DNA from: DATGCT01 sp964495575
GTDB taxonomy: Bacteria; Patescibacteriota; Minisyncoccia; UBA6257; GWB1-50-10
Assembly: GCA_964495575.1 (NCBI GenBank)
Contig: CAZBVS010000020.1
Location: 1-7,677, forward strand
Length of the DNA stretch: 7,677 nucleotides
Direction of reading: 5' to 3'
Every line of letters begins with the position of its first letter. The first letter of the stretch is position 1. This document shows positions 1 through 4,106 of the stretch, piece by piece. Both the position numbers and the translations under genes were made by a program. Below the pieces are notes generated by a model. It searched no databases and was not told where the DNA came from. It saw nothing but the letters and a program-made list of their open reading frames with translations.

Positions 1-72
1 AGAATCAGAGTTATTATTTTGATTATTCTTTTTGTTAGGAATTAATGATTCTAATCCTTGTCCTTGAGTCAT
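1..72 (-). CDS. parB: ParB-family chromosome partition protein, N-terminus only
   Basis: Only the first 24 codons lie in the window; the gene continues past position 1. The peptide begins MTQGQGLESLIPNKK and then becomes Asn-rich. The GLESLIP motif at residues 6-12 is the conserved N-terminal signature of chromosomal ParB/Spo0J proteins (usually G-L-G-x-G-L-x-x-L-I-P), followed by a polar linker. ParB binds parS sites, spreads as a CTP-dependent clamp and stimulates ParA. The DNA-binding and dimerisation domains are off the window, so the call rests on this motif plus the nearby parA on the same strand. No Shine-Dalgarno precedes the ATG. A TATACT hexamer at 101-106 would give a leader of about 22 nt. 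Unusually, an RNA gene with its own terminator separates it from parA, so parB is probably transcribed separately. Confidence 0.8.
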   Translation of the reverse strand, partial: MTQGQGLESLIPNKKNNQNNNSDS

Positions 73-100
73 GTATATGTAAGTGTCTTTGTTTATATAT

Positions 101-106
101 AGTATA
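101..106 (-). promoter_or_regulatory. Possible -10 element of parB
   Basis: TATACT lies about 29 bases upstream of the parB ATG and beyond the terminator of the upstream RNA gene. No convincing -35 box stands 16-18 bases upstream. The segment at 91-140 is very AT-rich, so a chance match is possible. Confidence 0.35.
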
Positions 107-148
107 TCAGATATTTGAAGGATTTATAAATTAAAATATATAGTTTGT

Positions 149-187
149 AAAACAAAACCCGCTTTGGTGGTGAGACCAAAACGGGTT
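149..187 (-). terminator. Rho-independent terminator of the parA-parB intergenic RNA
   Basis: A 13-bp stem (156-168 with 175-187) encloses a 6-base loop and is followed on the minus strand by TTTTGTTTT. One position is a G-U pair in the minus-strand RNA but a C-A mismatch in the plus-strand RNA, and the plus side has no T tract. The signal therefore works for minus-strand transcription. Confidence 0.85.
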
Positions 188-424
188 GGGTATAAACTAA
201 AACAGGGCGACGTCCGGAATCTTCAGATGTGAGGATTAATCCACAACAGTTGGGTGAACCCCAAGTCGCAGGTTAATCGATCACGTGAAGACTCCTTTCG
301 CTTCCCTGTTTTAGAAAAGTTTTTACGTGCACGAGCTCTGAATCCGAAGCAAATAAACCAATCTGCATTTCCCATCGGCCGCATGAAAAATCAAACTGAA
401 TTTATTTGGACGAAGACAGAACTA
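149..424 (-). ncRNA. Unidentified structured RNA of about 275 nt between parA and parB
   Basis: This interval has no credible reading frame but has its own promoter (431-458) and strong terminator (149-187). Three helical domains can be read from 5' to 3'. First, a hairpin combines an 8-bp stem (401-408 with 350-357) and a 9-bp stem with G-U pairs (383-391 with 367-375) around the loop GCGGCCG. Second, a long irregular hairpin spans 197-314, closed by a perfect 11-bp stem (304-314 with 197-207). It continues through a roughly 9 x 9 internal loop, a 9-bp helix and further short helices to a CGAC-TTGGG stem with the apical loop GTTCA. Third comes the terminator. I searched by eye for SRP, RNase P and tmRNA signatures and found none. 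The closing stem, central loop and long interrupted stem loosely recall 6S RNA, but I see no conserved 6S sequence. Function is unknown. Confidence 0.65.
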
Positions 425-430
425 TTTATG

Positions 431-458
431 ATTTTAACTGAACCATTTTTTTAGTCAA
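431..458 (-). promoter_or_regulatory. Sigma70-type promoter of the parA-parB intergenic RNA
   Basis: TTGACT (453-458) and TAAAAT (431-436) are separated by 16 bases, predicting a start near position 424. A perfect DnaA box lies 12 bp upstream of the -35. Confidence 0.7.
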
Positions 459-470
459 GGGAAGTTAAGA

Positions 471-479
471 TGTGGATAA
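471..479 (-). promoter_or_regulatory. Perfect DnaA box upstream of the RNA promoter
   Basis: TTATCCACA (minus-strand reading) matches the high-affinity DnaA box consensus in all nine positions. It sits just past the parA stop codon and exactly 12 bp upstream of the RNA's -35 box. The same box, orientation and spacing recur at 1762-1788. Confidence 0.6.
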
Positions 480-483
480 AGTT

Positions 484-1272
484 TTAAACGTTATCCGAGC
501 TTTCTTTTTTCATTTCTTCCTCTTGTCTGATTAACTCTTGAGCCAGATTTTCATAACTTAGCGCTCCGGAACTTTTTGGGTCATAAATAATGACGGGTCT
601 TTTTTCTCCAGGAGCTTCGGCTAAACTTTCAGAACGAGGGATCACAGTTTGAAAAACGTAATAAGGAAATTCTTCTTTGATGTCTTCGGCTATTCTATGA
701 GAAAGATCATGTTCTTTTTTAAACATAGTTAATAGCGCTCCTGTTATTTTCAAAGAATGGCCTAGGTTATGATTTATCATATTAATTGTGTTTAAAAGTT
801 GATTGAGGCCTTCTAAGCTGTATGGTTCACACTGAATTGGGATTAAGACCTCCTCAGCCGCCATGAGACCGTTTATTGTCAGGAGGCTTAAGCTTGGAGC
901 CATATCTATTAAAATATAGTCGTAATGGTCTTTTATGTCGTTTAAGGTGGTTTTGAGATGGTGCTCTCTGTTTTCTATATTTGCTAGTTCGATAATGGCT
1001 CCGGCTAGATCAGATGAGGAAGGAATTATATGAAAATTATTAATAAAGGTGTTAGAAACTGTTTCCTGGATGGGAGTATCTAGAAACATAGAGTGATAGA
1101 TGGTTTTGTCCTGGTTCTGGATACCGGTTCCTACCGTAGCGTTGAACTGAGGATCAAAATCAACTAATAGGACCTTCTTGCCTAGTAAGGCAAGATAGGA
1201 AGATAAATTAATGGCGGTGGTGGTTTTTCCAACTCCGCCTTTTTGATTGAAGATTGCAATAGTTCTGGTCAT
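484..1272 (-). CDS. parA: ParA/Soj-family chromosome partition ATPase
   Basis: This 262-aa deviant-Walker ATPase has the usual length for chromosomal ParA/Soj. It has the P-loop KGGVGKTT at residues 11-18, including the signature Lys11. The switch I/Walker A' region reads VDFDPQFNAT at 37-46 (usually DLDPQGNAS, so Gly is replaced by Phe at 43). Walker B reads ILIDMAPS around residues 120-127, where most relatives have a Pro or Ala after D-x. ATP-bound dimers bind the nucleoid and are released by ParB, moving origins apart. parB follows downstream on the same strand, after an RNA gene. No terminator lies between the parA stop and that RNA's promoter, so some parA transcripts may read through. 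The ATG has no Shine-Dalgarno; TAATAT ends 7 bases before it, so the mRNA is probably leaderless. Confidence 0.95.
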   Translation of the reverse strand: MTRTIAIFNQKGGVGKTTTAINLSSYLALLGKKVLLVDFDPQFNATVGTGIQNQDKTIYHSMFLDTPIQETVSNTFINNFHIIPSSSDLAGAIIELANIENREHHLKTTLNDIKDHYDYILIDMAPSLSLLTINGLMAAEEVLIPIQCEPYSLEGLNQLLNTINMINHNLGHSLKITGALLTMFKKEHDLSHRIAEDIKEEFPYYVFQTVIPRSESLAEAPGEKRPVIIYDPKSSGALSYENLAQELIRQEEEMKKESSDNV

Positions 1273-1279
1273 CGACTTT

Positions 1280-1285
1280 ATATTA
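1280..1285 (-). promoter_or_regulatory. -10 element of parA (leaderless arrangement)
   Basis: TAATAT ends 7 bases before the parA ATG, placing the transcript start at or next to the A of ATG. No good -35 is visible. The upstream gene's terminator T tract begins at 1308, so the promoter occupies the only space available. Confidence 0.5.
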
Positions 1286-1301
1286 CCATATTGTTTATTG
1301 A

Positions 1302-1339
1302 TAAAAAAAGTCCCTGCTTATATTTAATAAGCAAGGACT
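1302..1339 (-). terminator. Rho-independent terminator after the 67-aa gene
   Basis: A roughly 12-bp stem (1328-1339 with 1309-1321, one bulge) has an AT-rich loop and is followed on the minus strand by seven Ts. It ends the 1349-1552 transcript and separates it from parA. Confidence 0.85.
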
Positions 1340-1348
1340 GATTAAAAT

Positions 1349-1552
1349 TTACGCACTGACCTGCCTTAGAAAGTTCATGGTTCTGTTCATGCCTTTTTTA
1401 GTTTTCTTAAGGCTTGATTTAAGTTTTAGTTTTTCGTCCTGGGAAAGATTATCTTCAGAAAGACGATCTTTTAACTTTCTGGTTTTTTTACTTAACTCCA
1501 TGAACGTTCTAAATCTCGCATCAAATCGGTTTCTGTTAAAGCCAAAACACAT
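1349..1552 (-). CDS. Small basic helical protein of unknown function (67 aa)
   Basis: I do not recognise this protein. It starts MCFGFNRNRFDARFRTF and continues as a highly charged Lys/Glu/Ser/Leu stretch (about residues 18-55) likely to be helical. It has no membrane segment or signal peptide, and its net positive charge would suit nucleic-acid or membrane-surface contact. It is considered real because AAGGAGG stands at the right distance before the ATG and a terminator follows directly (1302-1339). The 15 bases AAGGAGGTAGTTATG are identical to those at the start of the unrelated gene at 3570. No promoter is visible between its start and the terminator at 1583-1609, so expression probably depends on read-through from the small reading frame at 1641-1718. 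That arrangement resembles attenuation. Confidence 0.7.
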   Translation of the reverse strand: MCFGFNRNRFDARFRTFMELSKKTRKLKDRLSEDNLSQDEKLKLKSSLKKTKKGMNRTMNFLRQVSA

Positions 1553-1582
1553 AACTACCTCCTTTTTAATTGTTAAATAACT

Positions 1583-1609
1583 AAAAAACCGATCCCTTCT
1601 GGGGACCGG
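1583..1609 (-). terminator. Rho-independent terminator / putative attenuator between the leader ORF and the 67-aa gene
   Basis: CCGGTCCC pairs with GGGATCGG (8 bp, one G-U) around a 5-base loop, followed on the minus strand by six Ts. Its 5' arm overlaps the sequence that can pair with the alternative hairpin at 1603-1661. Confidence 0.85.
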
Positions 1610-1661
1610 CTATTACTTTGATGAAATTTTATATATATATCTACATCAAGACAGCCGGTCC
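1603..1661 (-). promoter_or_regulatory. Putative antiterminator hairpin
   Basis: GGACCGGCT (1661-1653, minus strand) is perfectly complementary to AGCCGGTCC (1611-1603). TTGATG (1649-1644) is complementary to CATCAA (1623-1618) just inside it, leaving an AT-rich loop of about 20 bases. The outer 3' arm is the same segment that forms the 5' arm of the terminator at 1583-1609, so the two hairpins exclude each other. The 5' arms lie within the last codons of the 25-codon frame, where a ribosome reaching the stop codon would cover them. Confidence 0.6.
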
Positions 1662-1718
1662 GATTAGGACGGTAATAATTAGGACAATTATTAGGTTAAA
1701 TAACCGACTGTTCTTCAT
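1641..1718 (-). CDS. 25-aa hydrophobic peptide, possible leader peptide
   Basis: This short frame begins MKNSRLFN and is then almost entirely Ile, Leu and Val (5 Leu, 5 Ile, 3 Val in 25 residues), ending GPAVLM and TAG. Its final codons form the 5' arm of a strong hairpin that competes with a terminator, followed by the 67-aa gene. That is the layout of an amino-acid leader peptide, and the Ile/Leu/Val richness recalls ilv/leu leaders, although the downstream gene is no biosynthetic enzyme. Alternatively it is a single-helix membrane peptide, possibly toxin-like, or a chance frame. No Shine-Dalgarno is present. CATAAT (1726-1731) ends 7 bases before the ATG, with TTGACA at 1751-1756 (long 19-base spacing); TATAAT at 1743-1748 is another -10 candidate. 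Confidence 0.5.
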   Translation of the reverse strand: MKNSRLFNLIIVLIITVLIGPAVLM

Positions 1719-1725
1719 GTTGATT

Positions 1726-1756
1726 ATTATGTTATCAAGTTTATTATAGGTGTCAA
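1726..1756 (-). promoter_or_regulatory. Promoter region of the leader ORF
   Basis: TTGACA (1751-1756) is followed by two -10 candidates: CATAAT (1726-1731, 19-base spacer, near-leaderless) and TATAAT (1743-1748, with no -35 at the right distance). Which one is used cannot be decided by reading. Confidence 0.45.
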
Positions 1757-1761
1757 AAAAC

Positions 1762-1770
1762 TTATCCACA
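1762..1770 (+). promoter_or_regulatory. Perfect DnaA box between divergent promoters
   Basis: TTATCCACA matches the DnaA box consensus exactly. It lies 12 bp upstream of the plus-strand -35 (1783-1788) and 5 bp upstream of the minus-strand TTGACA (1751-1756). It is enclosed by the inverted repeat TGTCAAAA (1751-1758) / TTTTGACA (1781-1788). Confidence 0.6.
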
Positions 1771-1782
1771 TCTGAGTTTGTT

Positions 1783-1810
1783 TTGACAAAGGTTTTTTAT
1801 TTTATAAGAA
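1783..1810 (+). promoter_or_regulatory. Sigma70-type promoter of the 104-aa membrane protein
   Basis: Consensus TTGACA (1783-1788) precedes TAAGAA (1805-1810) with a 16-base spacer, or TATAAG (1803-1808) with 14. The leader would be about 38 nt. Confidence 0.55.
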
Positions 1811-1854
1811 TTAAGATAGTTAGTTTAAAACACTAAATAAGAGAGGAGGATGTT

Positions 1855-2169
1855 ATGAAGCTGTGGAGAAAGATTTTTTTAATATCTTCTCTAGTTATTC
1901 TTGTTATTCTAGCCTTTTTTTCAATAAAGGACGGTTGGTTTTTAATTGATGCCTCTGAATCGGTATCATTTTTATTAATTCTTGCAGCAATTGCTGGAGT
2001 ATTATTATTCGGTTCTTTATTTGGAATAGCGTTTCGAGCTTTTTGCTATACCTTATTTACTACAGCGGACGATCATTCTGATTTTAATAATGATATGAGG
2101 AAAAAGCTTAAAGTTGCTATCTCTTCCGGAATTTTATTTTTGATCTTGGTCTTGCTTATAGCGATATAA
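1855..2169 (+). CDS. Small membrane protein of unknown function (104 aa)
   Basis: I do not recognise the family. Three hydrophobic segments are visible, at about residues 6-24, 37-60 and 86-104. A short polar stretch (DDHSDFNNDMRKK, about 72-84) separates the second and third. The basic N-terminus (MKLWRK) suggests a cytoplasmic start. No catalytic motif is apparent. The start is secure: AGAGGAGG lies 5-6 bases before the ATG, downstream of a TTGACA promoter. A strong terminator follows the stop, so the gene is monocistronic. Its promoter carries a perfect DnaA box with the same orientation and spacing as the promoter of the parA-parB RNA. A link to replication or the cell cycle is therefore possible, but this is inference. 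Confidence 0.8.
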   Translation: MKLWRKIFLISSLVILVILAFFSIKDGWFLIDASESVSFLLILAAIAGVLLFGSLFGIAFRAFCYTLFTTADDHSDFNNDMRKKLKVAISSGILFLILVLLIAI

Positions 2170-2176
2170 AATTAGA

Positions 2177-2214
2177 GCACTAAATGTTTCATACATTTAG
2201 TGCTTTTCTTATTT
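2177..2214 (+). terminator. Rho-independent terminator after the 104-aa membrane protein
   Basis: A perfect 11-bp stem, GCACTAAATGT/ACATTTAGTGC, has a 5-base loop and is followed by TTTTCTTATTT. The minus-strand side has weaker T content but could also help end the tRNA transcript arriving from the other direction. Confidence 0.9.
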
Positions 2215-2215
2215 G

Positions 2216-2300
2216 TGCCCGGGGCGGGACTTGAACCCGCAAGGCCGTAAAGACCAGCAGATTTTGAGTCTGCCCTGTATCCCAATTCCAGCACCCGGGC
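2216..2300 (-). tRNA. tRNA-Leu (anticodon CAA)
   Basis: The 85-nt cloverleaf has a perfect 7-bp acceptor stem GCCCGGG/CCCGGGC with discriminator A. The D arm contains GGG in its loop. The anticodon stem GCAGA/UCUGC holds the loop CUCAAAA, giving anticodon CAA, which reads UUG. The long class II variable arm contains GGUC-UUUAC-GGCC, and the T arm is GCGGG-TTCAAGT-CCCGC. The long variable arm and the A73 discriminator agree with leucine. The next bases are CAAA, so CCA is not encoded and must be added by the CCA-adding enzyme. A promoter lies just upstream. Confidence 0.96.
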
Positions 2301-2310
2301 ATCTCTCAAT

Positions 2311-2339
2311 ATCATATTAAATTTTTTGGTTGATCGCAA
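2311..2339 (-). promoter_or_regulatory. Sigma70-type promoter of tRNA-Leu
   Basis: TTGCGA (2334-2339) and TATGAT (2311-2316) are separated by 17 bases. The predicted start is only a few bases before the mature tRNA 5' end at 2300. Confidence 0.7.
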
Positions 2340-2340
2340 C

Positions 2341-2367
2341 AAAAAAACCGGATACCCCGGTTTTTTA
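2341..2367 (-). terminator. Terminator after the DUF4282 gene, possibly bidirectional
   Basis: AAACCGG and CCGGTTT arms enclose a short loop, with As before and seven Ts after on the minus strand and six Ts on the plus strand. It separates the DUF4282 gene from the tRNA promoter. Confidence 0.8.
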
Positions 2368-2383
2368 TCTATTTCAATTATTT

Positions 2384-2734
2384 TTACTTTTCCTCTTCTT
2401 CTACCTCGTATTCATCTATTTTTTTAATTCCGGAGACATTTTTTGAGATATCTTCAACATACTCCCCTATTCTGAATAAAACAGCGATAACTTCTAAGGT
2501 TATTCTAAGAATAGCTACATAAACTATGTAGAATATAGGGGCGAAGATAAAGGCAAGGATTCCAAAAGCAACTGATTCCTTGAATCCTCCGATGATTGTA
2601 AGGAGGGATAGAATAGCGGCAATTACTACGTTTACCCAGAAGATAAACTTAATAATCTTTGTGGTAACAAACTTTTTGAAAGAAAAATCAAAAAGTCTTT
2701 TAAGGAATTCGTTGTTTTTTATCTTGTTCTTCAT
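2384..2734 (-). CDS. DUF4282-family membrane protein
   Basis: The 116-aa protein matches the DUF4282 pattern I know. An amphipathic FDFSFKKFVT segment (about residues 15-24) leads into two transmembrane helices, at about 28-49 and 53-76. A conserved-looking stretch after the second helix (LRITLEVIAVLFRIGEYVED, about 76-95) and an acidic tail (EVEEEEK) complete it. The function of this family is not established. The start has no Shine-Dalgarno: TATAAT (2741-2746) ends exactly 6 bases before the ATG, placing transcription initiation at the start codon. The gene lies 35 bp downstream of pyrH with no terminator between, so it can be made from its own leaderless transcript and also by read-through from pyrH. 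A terminator follows at 2341-2367. Confidence 0.85.
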   Translation of the reverse strand: MKNKIKNNEFLKRLFDFSFKKFVTTKIIKFIFWVNVVIAAILSLLTIIGGFKESVAFGILAFIFAPIFYIVYVAILRITLEVIAVLFRIGEYVEDISKNVSGIKKIDEYEVEEEEK

Positions 2735-2740
2735 GTTTTT

Positions 2741-2746
2741 ATTATA
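2741..2746 (-). promoter_or_regulatory. -10 element of the DUF4282 gene (leaderless arrangement)
   Basis: A consensus TATAAT ends 6 bases before the ATG at 2734, so the expected +1 falls on the A of ATG. No good -35 is visible. Confidence 0.6.
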
Positions 2747-2769
2747 GTTAATTTAAAATCAATTACCAG

Positions 2770-3465
2770 TTAGTTTTTAATAATTGTTCCTTTGAAGTTT
2801 TTATTATTCAAGTACTTCTCTAGTTCTTCTAGGTTATCACCGTTTACAATAACCACCTCAAGGTTTTTTTTATCCGCTTCTTTGGAGGCAGCAGGGCCGA
2901 AAGGTGCATGACCACCTGATTCCCAGTCTTCCGGTAAAACTTTGAAAAACTCTTCCCAAGTTATTTTCTTAAGTGGTTTGGCGTCGGGGTAATCTTTAGG
3001 ATTTTTGTCGTATACATAGTCTACGTTAGTAAGGTTGATTATTTTATCTGTCCCGGCATATTCTGCCATTTTAACTGCTCCGTAGTCAGAGGTGGCTTTG
3101 GCCCCAGGGTTTTCTTCAGCAGCTACTAATACTTTTTCTTCAAATTTTATCTTTCCCGGAGGGTTTAAGACCACTTCATCATGAGCAAAGTCTGATAATA
3201 AGGTTTTTAAAAGGAAGGCGTTAATTCTTGTAGCATGAATTCCTAGCATATCTAGATCCATACTGCTTGGTTTTCCAAATGCTCTAGCTGCGTTTTGGTA
3301 TTCCCGGGCTGTCCAACCACCACCAGCAACTATGATAAAGCGCCAGTTATTTTTAATCTGGTTTTCTATAAACTGTTTGAATTTATTTAAAAAATTAGTG
3401 TTTATCTCTTCCGGGACGATCAAGGATCCTCCTACAGAGATTACAGCTATCTTTTTGTTTTCCAT
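2770..3465 (-). CDS. pyrH: UMP kinase, archaeal-type (amino acid kinase family)
   Basis: The 231-aa protein phosphorylates UMP to UDP in pyrimidine nucleotide synthesis in the cytoplasm. The amino acid kinase fold is visible throughout. The N-terminal phosphate-binding strand reads VISVGGSLI (8-16), and the glycine turn AGGGWTAREY falls at 47-56. The nucleotide-site region D-M-L-G-I-H-A-T-R-I-N-A-F-L-L is at 71-85. The C-terminal half has SDYGAVKMAEYAGTDKI, the NVDYVYDKNPKDYPDAKPL segment typical of ATP-site loops, and GGHAPFGPAAS near the end. The SVGGS start, AT-R-NA segment and length resemble the archaeal-type UMP kinase subfamily, which also occurs in CPR bacteria, rather than the usual bacterial PyrH with its K-L-S-G-E-x-L motif. 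There is no Shine-Dalgarno; TATAAT ends 9 bases before the ATG. Confidence 0.9.
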   Translation of the reverse strand: MENKKIAVISVGGSLIVPEEINTNFLNKFKQFIENQIKNNWRFIIVAGGGWTAREYQNAARAFGKPSSMDLDMLGIHATRINAFLLKTLLSDFAHDEVVLNPPGKIKFEEKVLVAAEENPGAKATSDYGAVKMAEYAGTDKIINLTNVDYVYDKNPKDYPDAKPLKKITWEEFFKVLPEDWESGGHAPFGPAASKEADKKNLEVVIVNGDNLEELEKYLNNKNFKGTIIKN

Positions 3466-3474
3466 GATGGTTTT

Positions 3475-3480
3475 ATTATA
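3475..3480 (-). promoter_or_regulatory. -10 element of pyrH
   Basis: A consensus TATAAT ends 9 bases before the pyrH ATG, giving a leader of only about 3 nt. It stands back to back with the plus-strand promoter at 3505. Confidence 0.55.
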
Positions 3481-3504
3481 ACAGAATGTTAAGTTATATA
3501 TATG

Positions 3505-3533
3505 TTGACTTAATATTAATAATATTATATAAT
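3505..3533 (+). promoter_or_regulatory. Strong sigma70-type promoter of the 140-aa gene
   Basis: TTGACT (3505-3510), a 17-base spacer and TATAAT (3528-3533). The predicted start near 3540 gives a leader of about 30 nt that contains the ribosome binding site. Confidence 0.85.
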
Positions 3534-3569
3534 GTGGTTAGAAAATAATAATTTAATAAGGAGGTAGTT

Positions 3570-3992
3570 ATGAGGATTAATAAAAGTCACGTTATCGCTG
3601 CATTAATAGGAATGGCACTGGCTGTTTCTATTATAATTACCGTAACTATCACAAATGAAAATGATTTTGAGATGCCCGCCCTGGAAAAAAGAGAGATATA
3701 TCAGGGTGGAGTCGATTCCTTCAACATTGAGATTATAAAGTCTTATTACAGAGACTCAGACTCGGTTTTTGTTTCTGTAACTGTTTCTAACCCCCAGAAA
3801 AAAAGAAGTTTTGGTGGGGTGTATATTGAAACAGATAGTAATAAACGCTGGAAAAGTGTTTGTTATTACTGTGATAAGACGAAGGAGGTTGTTTCTGCCC
3901 AAGCTGAGATGTTTATAAATCTCAGTAGGGAGATGGAGGAAATGATAAGTAAAATTCAAAAACCAGGGAATCTCATCCTGGTTGAGAAATAA
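3570..3992 (+). CDS. Membrane-anchored extracytoplasmic protein of unknown function (140 aa)
   Basis: I do not recognise the family. A basic start (MRINKSH) is followed by one hydrophobic helix at about residues 8-28, which is an uncleaved anchor or signal peptide. The rest is soluble and would lie outside the cytoplasm. Its centre alternates strand-like segments (FNIEIIKSYY, VFVSVTVS, GGVYIET), suggesting a small beta domain. A CYYC pair (Cys98, Cys101) could form a disulfide or bind metal. The C-terminal third looks helical. The start is supported by AAGGAGG 5 bases before the ATG, identical over 15 bases to the start of the gene at 1349-1552, and by a consensus promoter. A terminator follows, so it is monocistronic. 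The short N-terminal anchor and strand-rich outer part resemble the gene that begins at 7454. Confidence 0.8.
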   Translation: MRINKSHVIAALIGMALAVSIIITVTITNENDFEMPALEKREIYQGGVDSFNIEIIKSYYRDSDSVFVSVTVSNPQKKRSFGGVYIETDSNKRWKSVCYYCDKTKEVVSAQAEMFINLSREMEEMISKIQKPGNLILVEK

Positions 3993-4006
3993 AAATTAGT
4001 ATCTTA

Positions 4007-4040
4007 AGCCGTAGATCTTTATCTACGGCTTTATTTTTTT
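4007..4040 (+). terminator. Rho-independent terminator after the 140-aa gene
   Basis: A perfect 10-bp stem, AGCCGTAGAT/ATCTACGGCT, has a CTTT loop and a T-rich tail (TTATTTTTTT). The end of the tail overlaps the -35 box of the next gene. Confidence 0.92.
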
Positions 4041-4065
4041 GACTTTTATATTCTGTGGGTATAGT
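4039..4065 (+). promoter_or_regulatory. Promoter of the 153-aa membrane protein
   Basis: TTGACT (4039-4044) and TATAGT (4060-4065) have a short 15-base spacer. The -35 shares bases with the T tract of the preceding terminator, an example of tight packing. Confidence 0.5.
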
Positions 4066-4106
4066 TTAAATATAGATTTTTAACAGATAAATAAAGGAGG
4101 AAGATC

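Noticed and set aside
149..424. Identification of the RNA as SRP RNA, RNase P RNA or tmRNA
   Set aside because: I looked for the SRP GGAAG tetraloop region, the RNase P GAAAGUCC and ACAGAAA cores and a tmRNA tag frame with a tRNA-like 3' end. None is present.
254..454. A 66-codon plus-strand frame between parB and parA
   Set aside because: It begins at GTG without a ribosome binding site, has no family resemblance, and lies antisense to an RNA gene with its own promoter and terminator.
1377..1580. A 67-codon plus-strand frame opposite the small basic gene
   Set aside because: It is antisense to 1349-1552, which has a strong Shine-Dalgarno site and a matching terminator; this frame has neither, and its Phe/Leu richness comes from the Lys/Glu codons on the other strand.
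471..1770. The region as a replication origin
   Set aside because: Two DnaA boxes about 1.3 kb apart, each tied to a promoter, with no box cluster and no dnaA gene, do not support an oriC call, although parAB loci often lie near the origin.
3756..3959. A minus-strand frame inside the 140-aa gene
   Set aside because: It overlaps a gene with promoter, Shine-Dalgarno and terminator, and has no initiation signal of its own.
4019..4027. A DnaA-box-like TTATCTACG 11 bp before the TTGACT at 4039
   Set aside because: It resembles the two DnaA-box promoters but matches only 7 of 9 positions, and the bases are explained by a perfect terminator stem.
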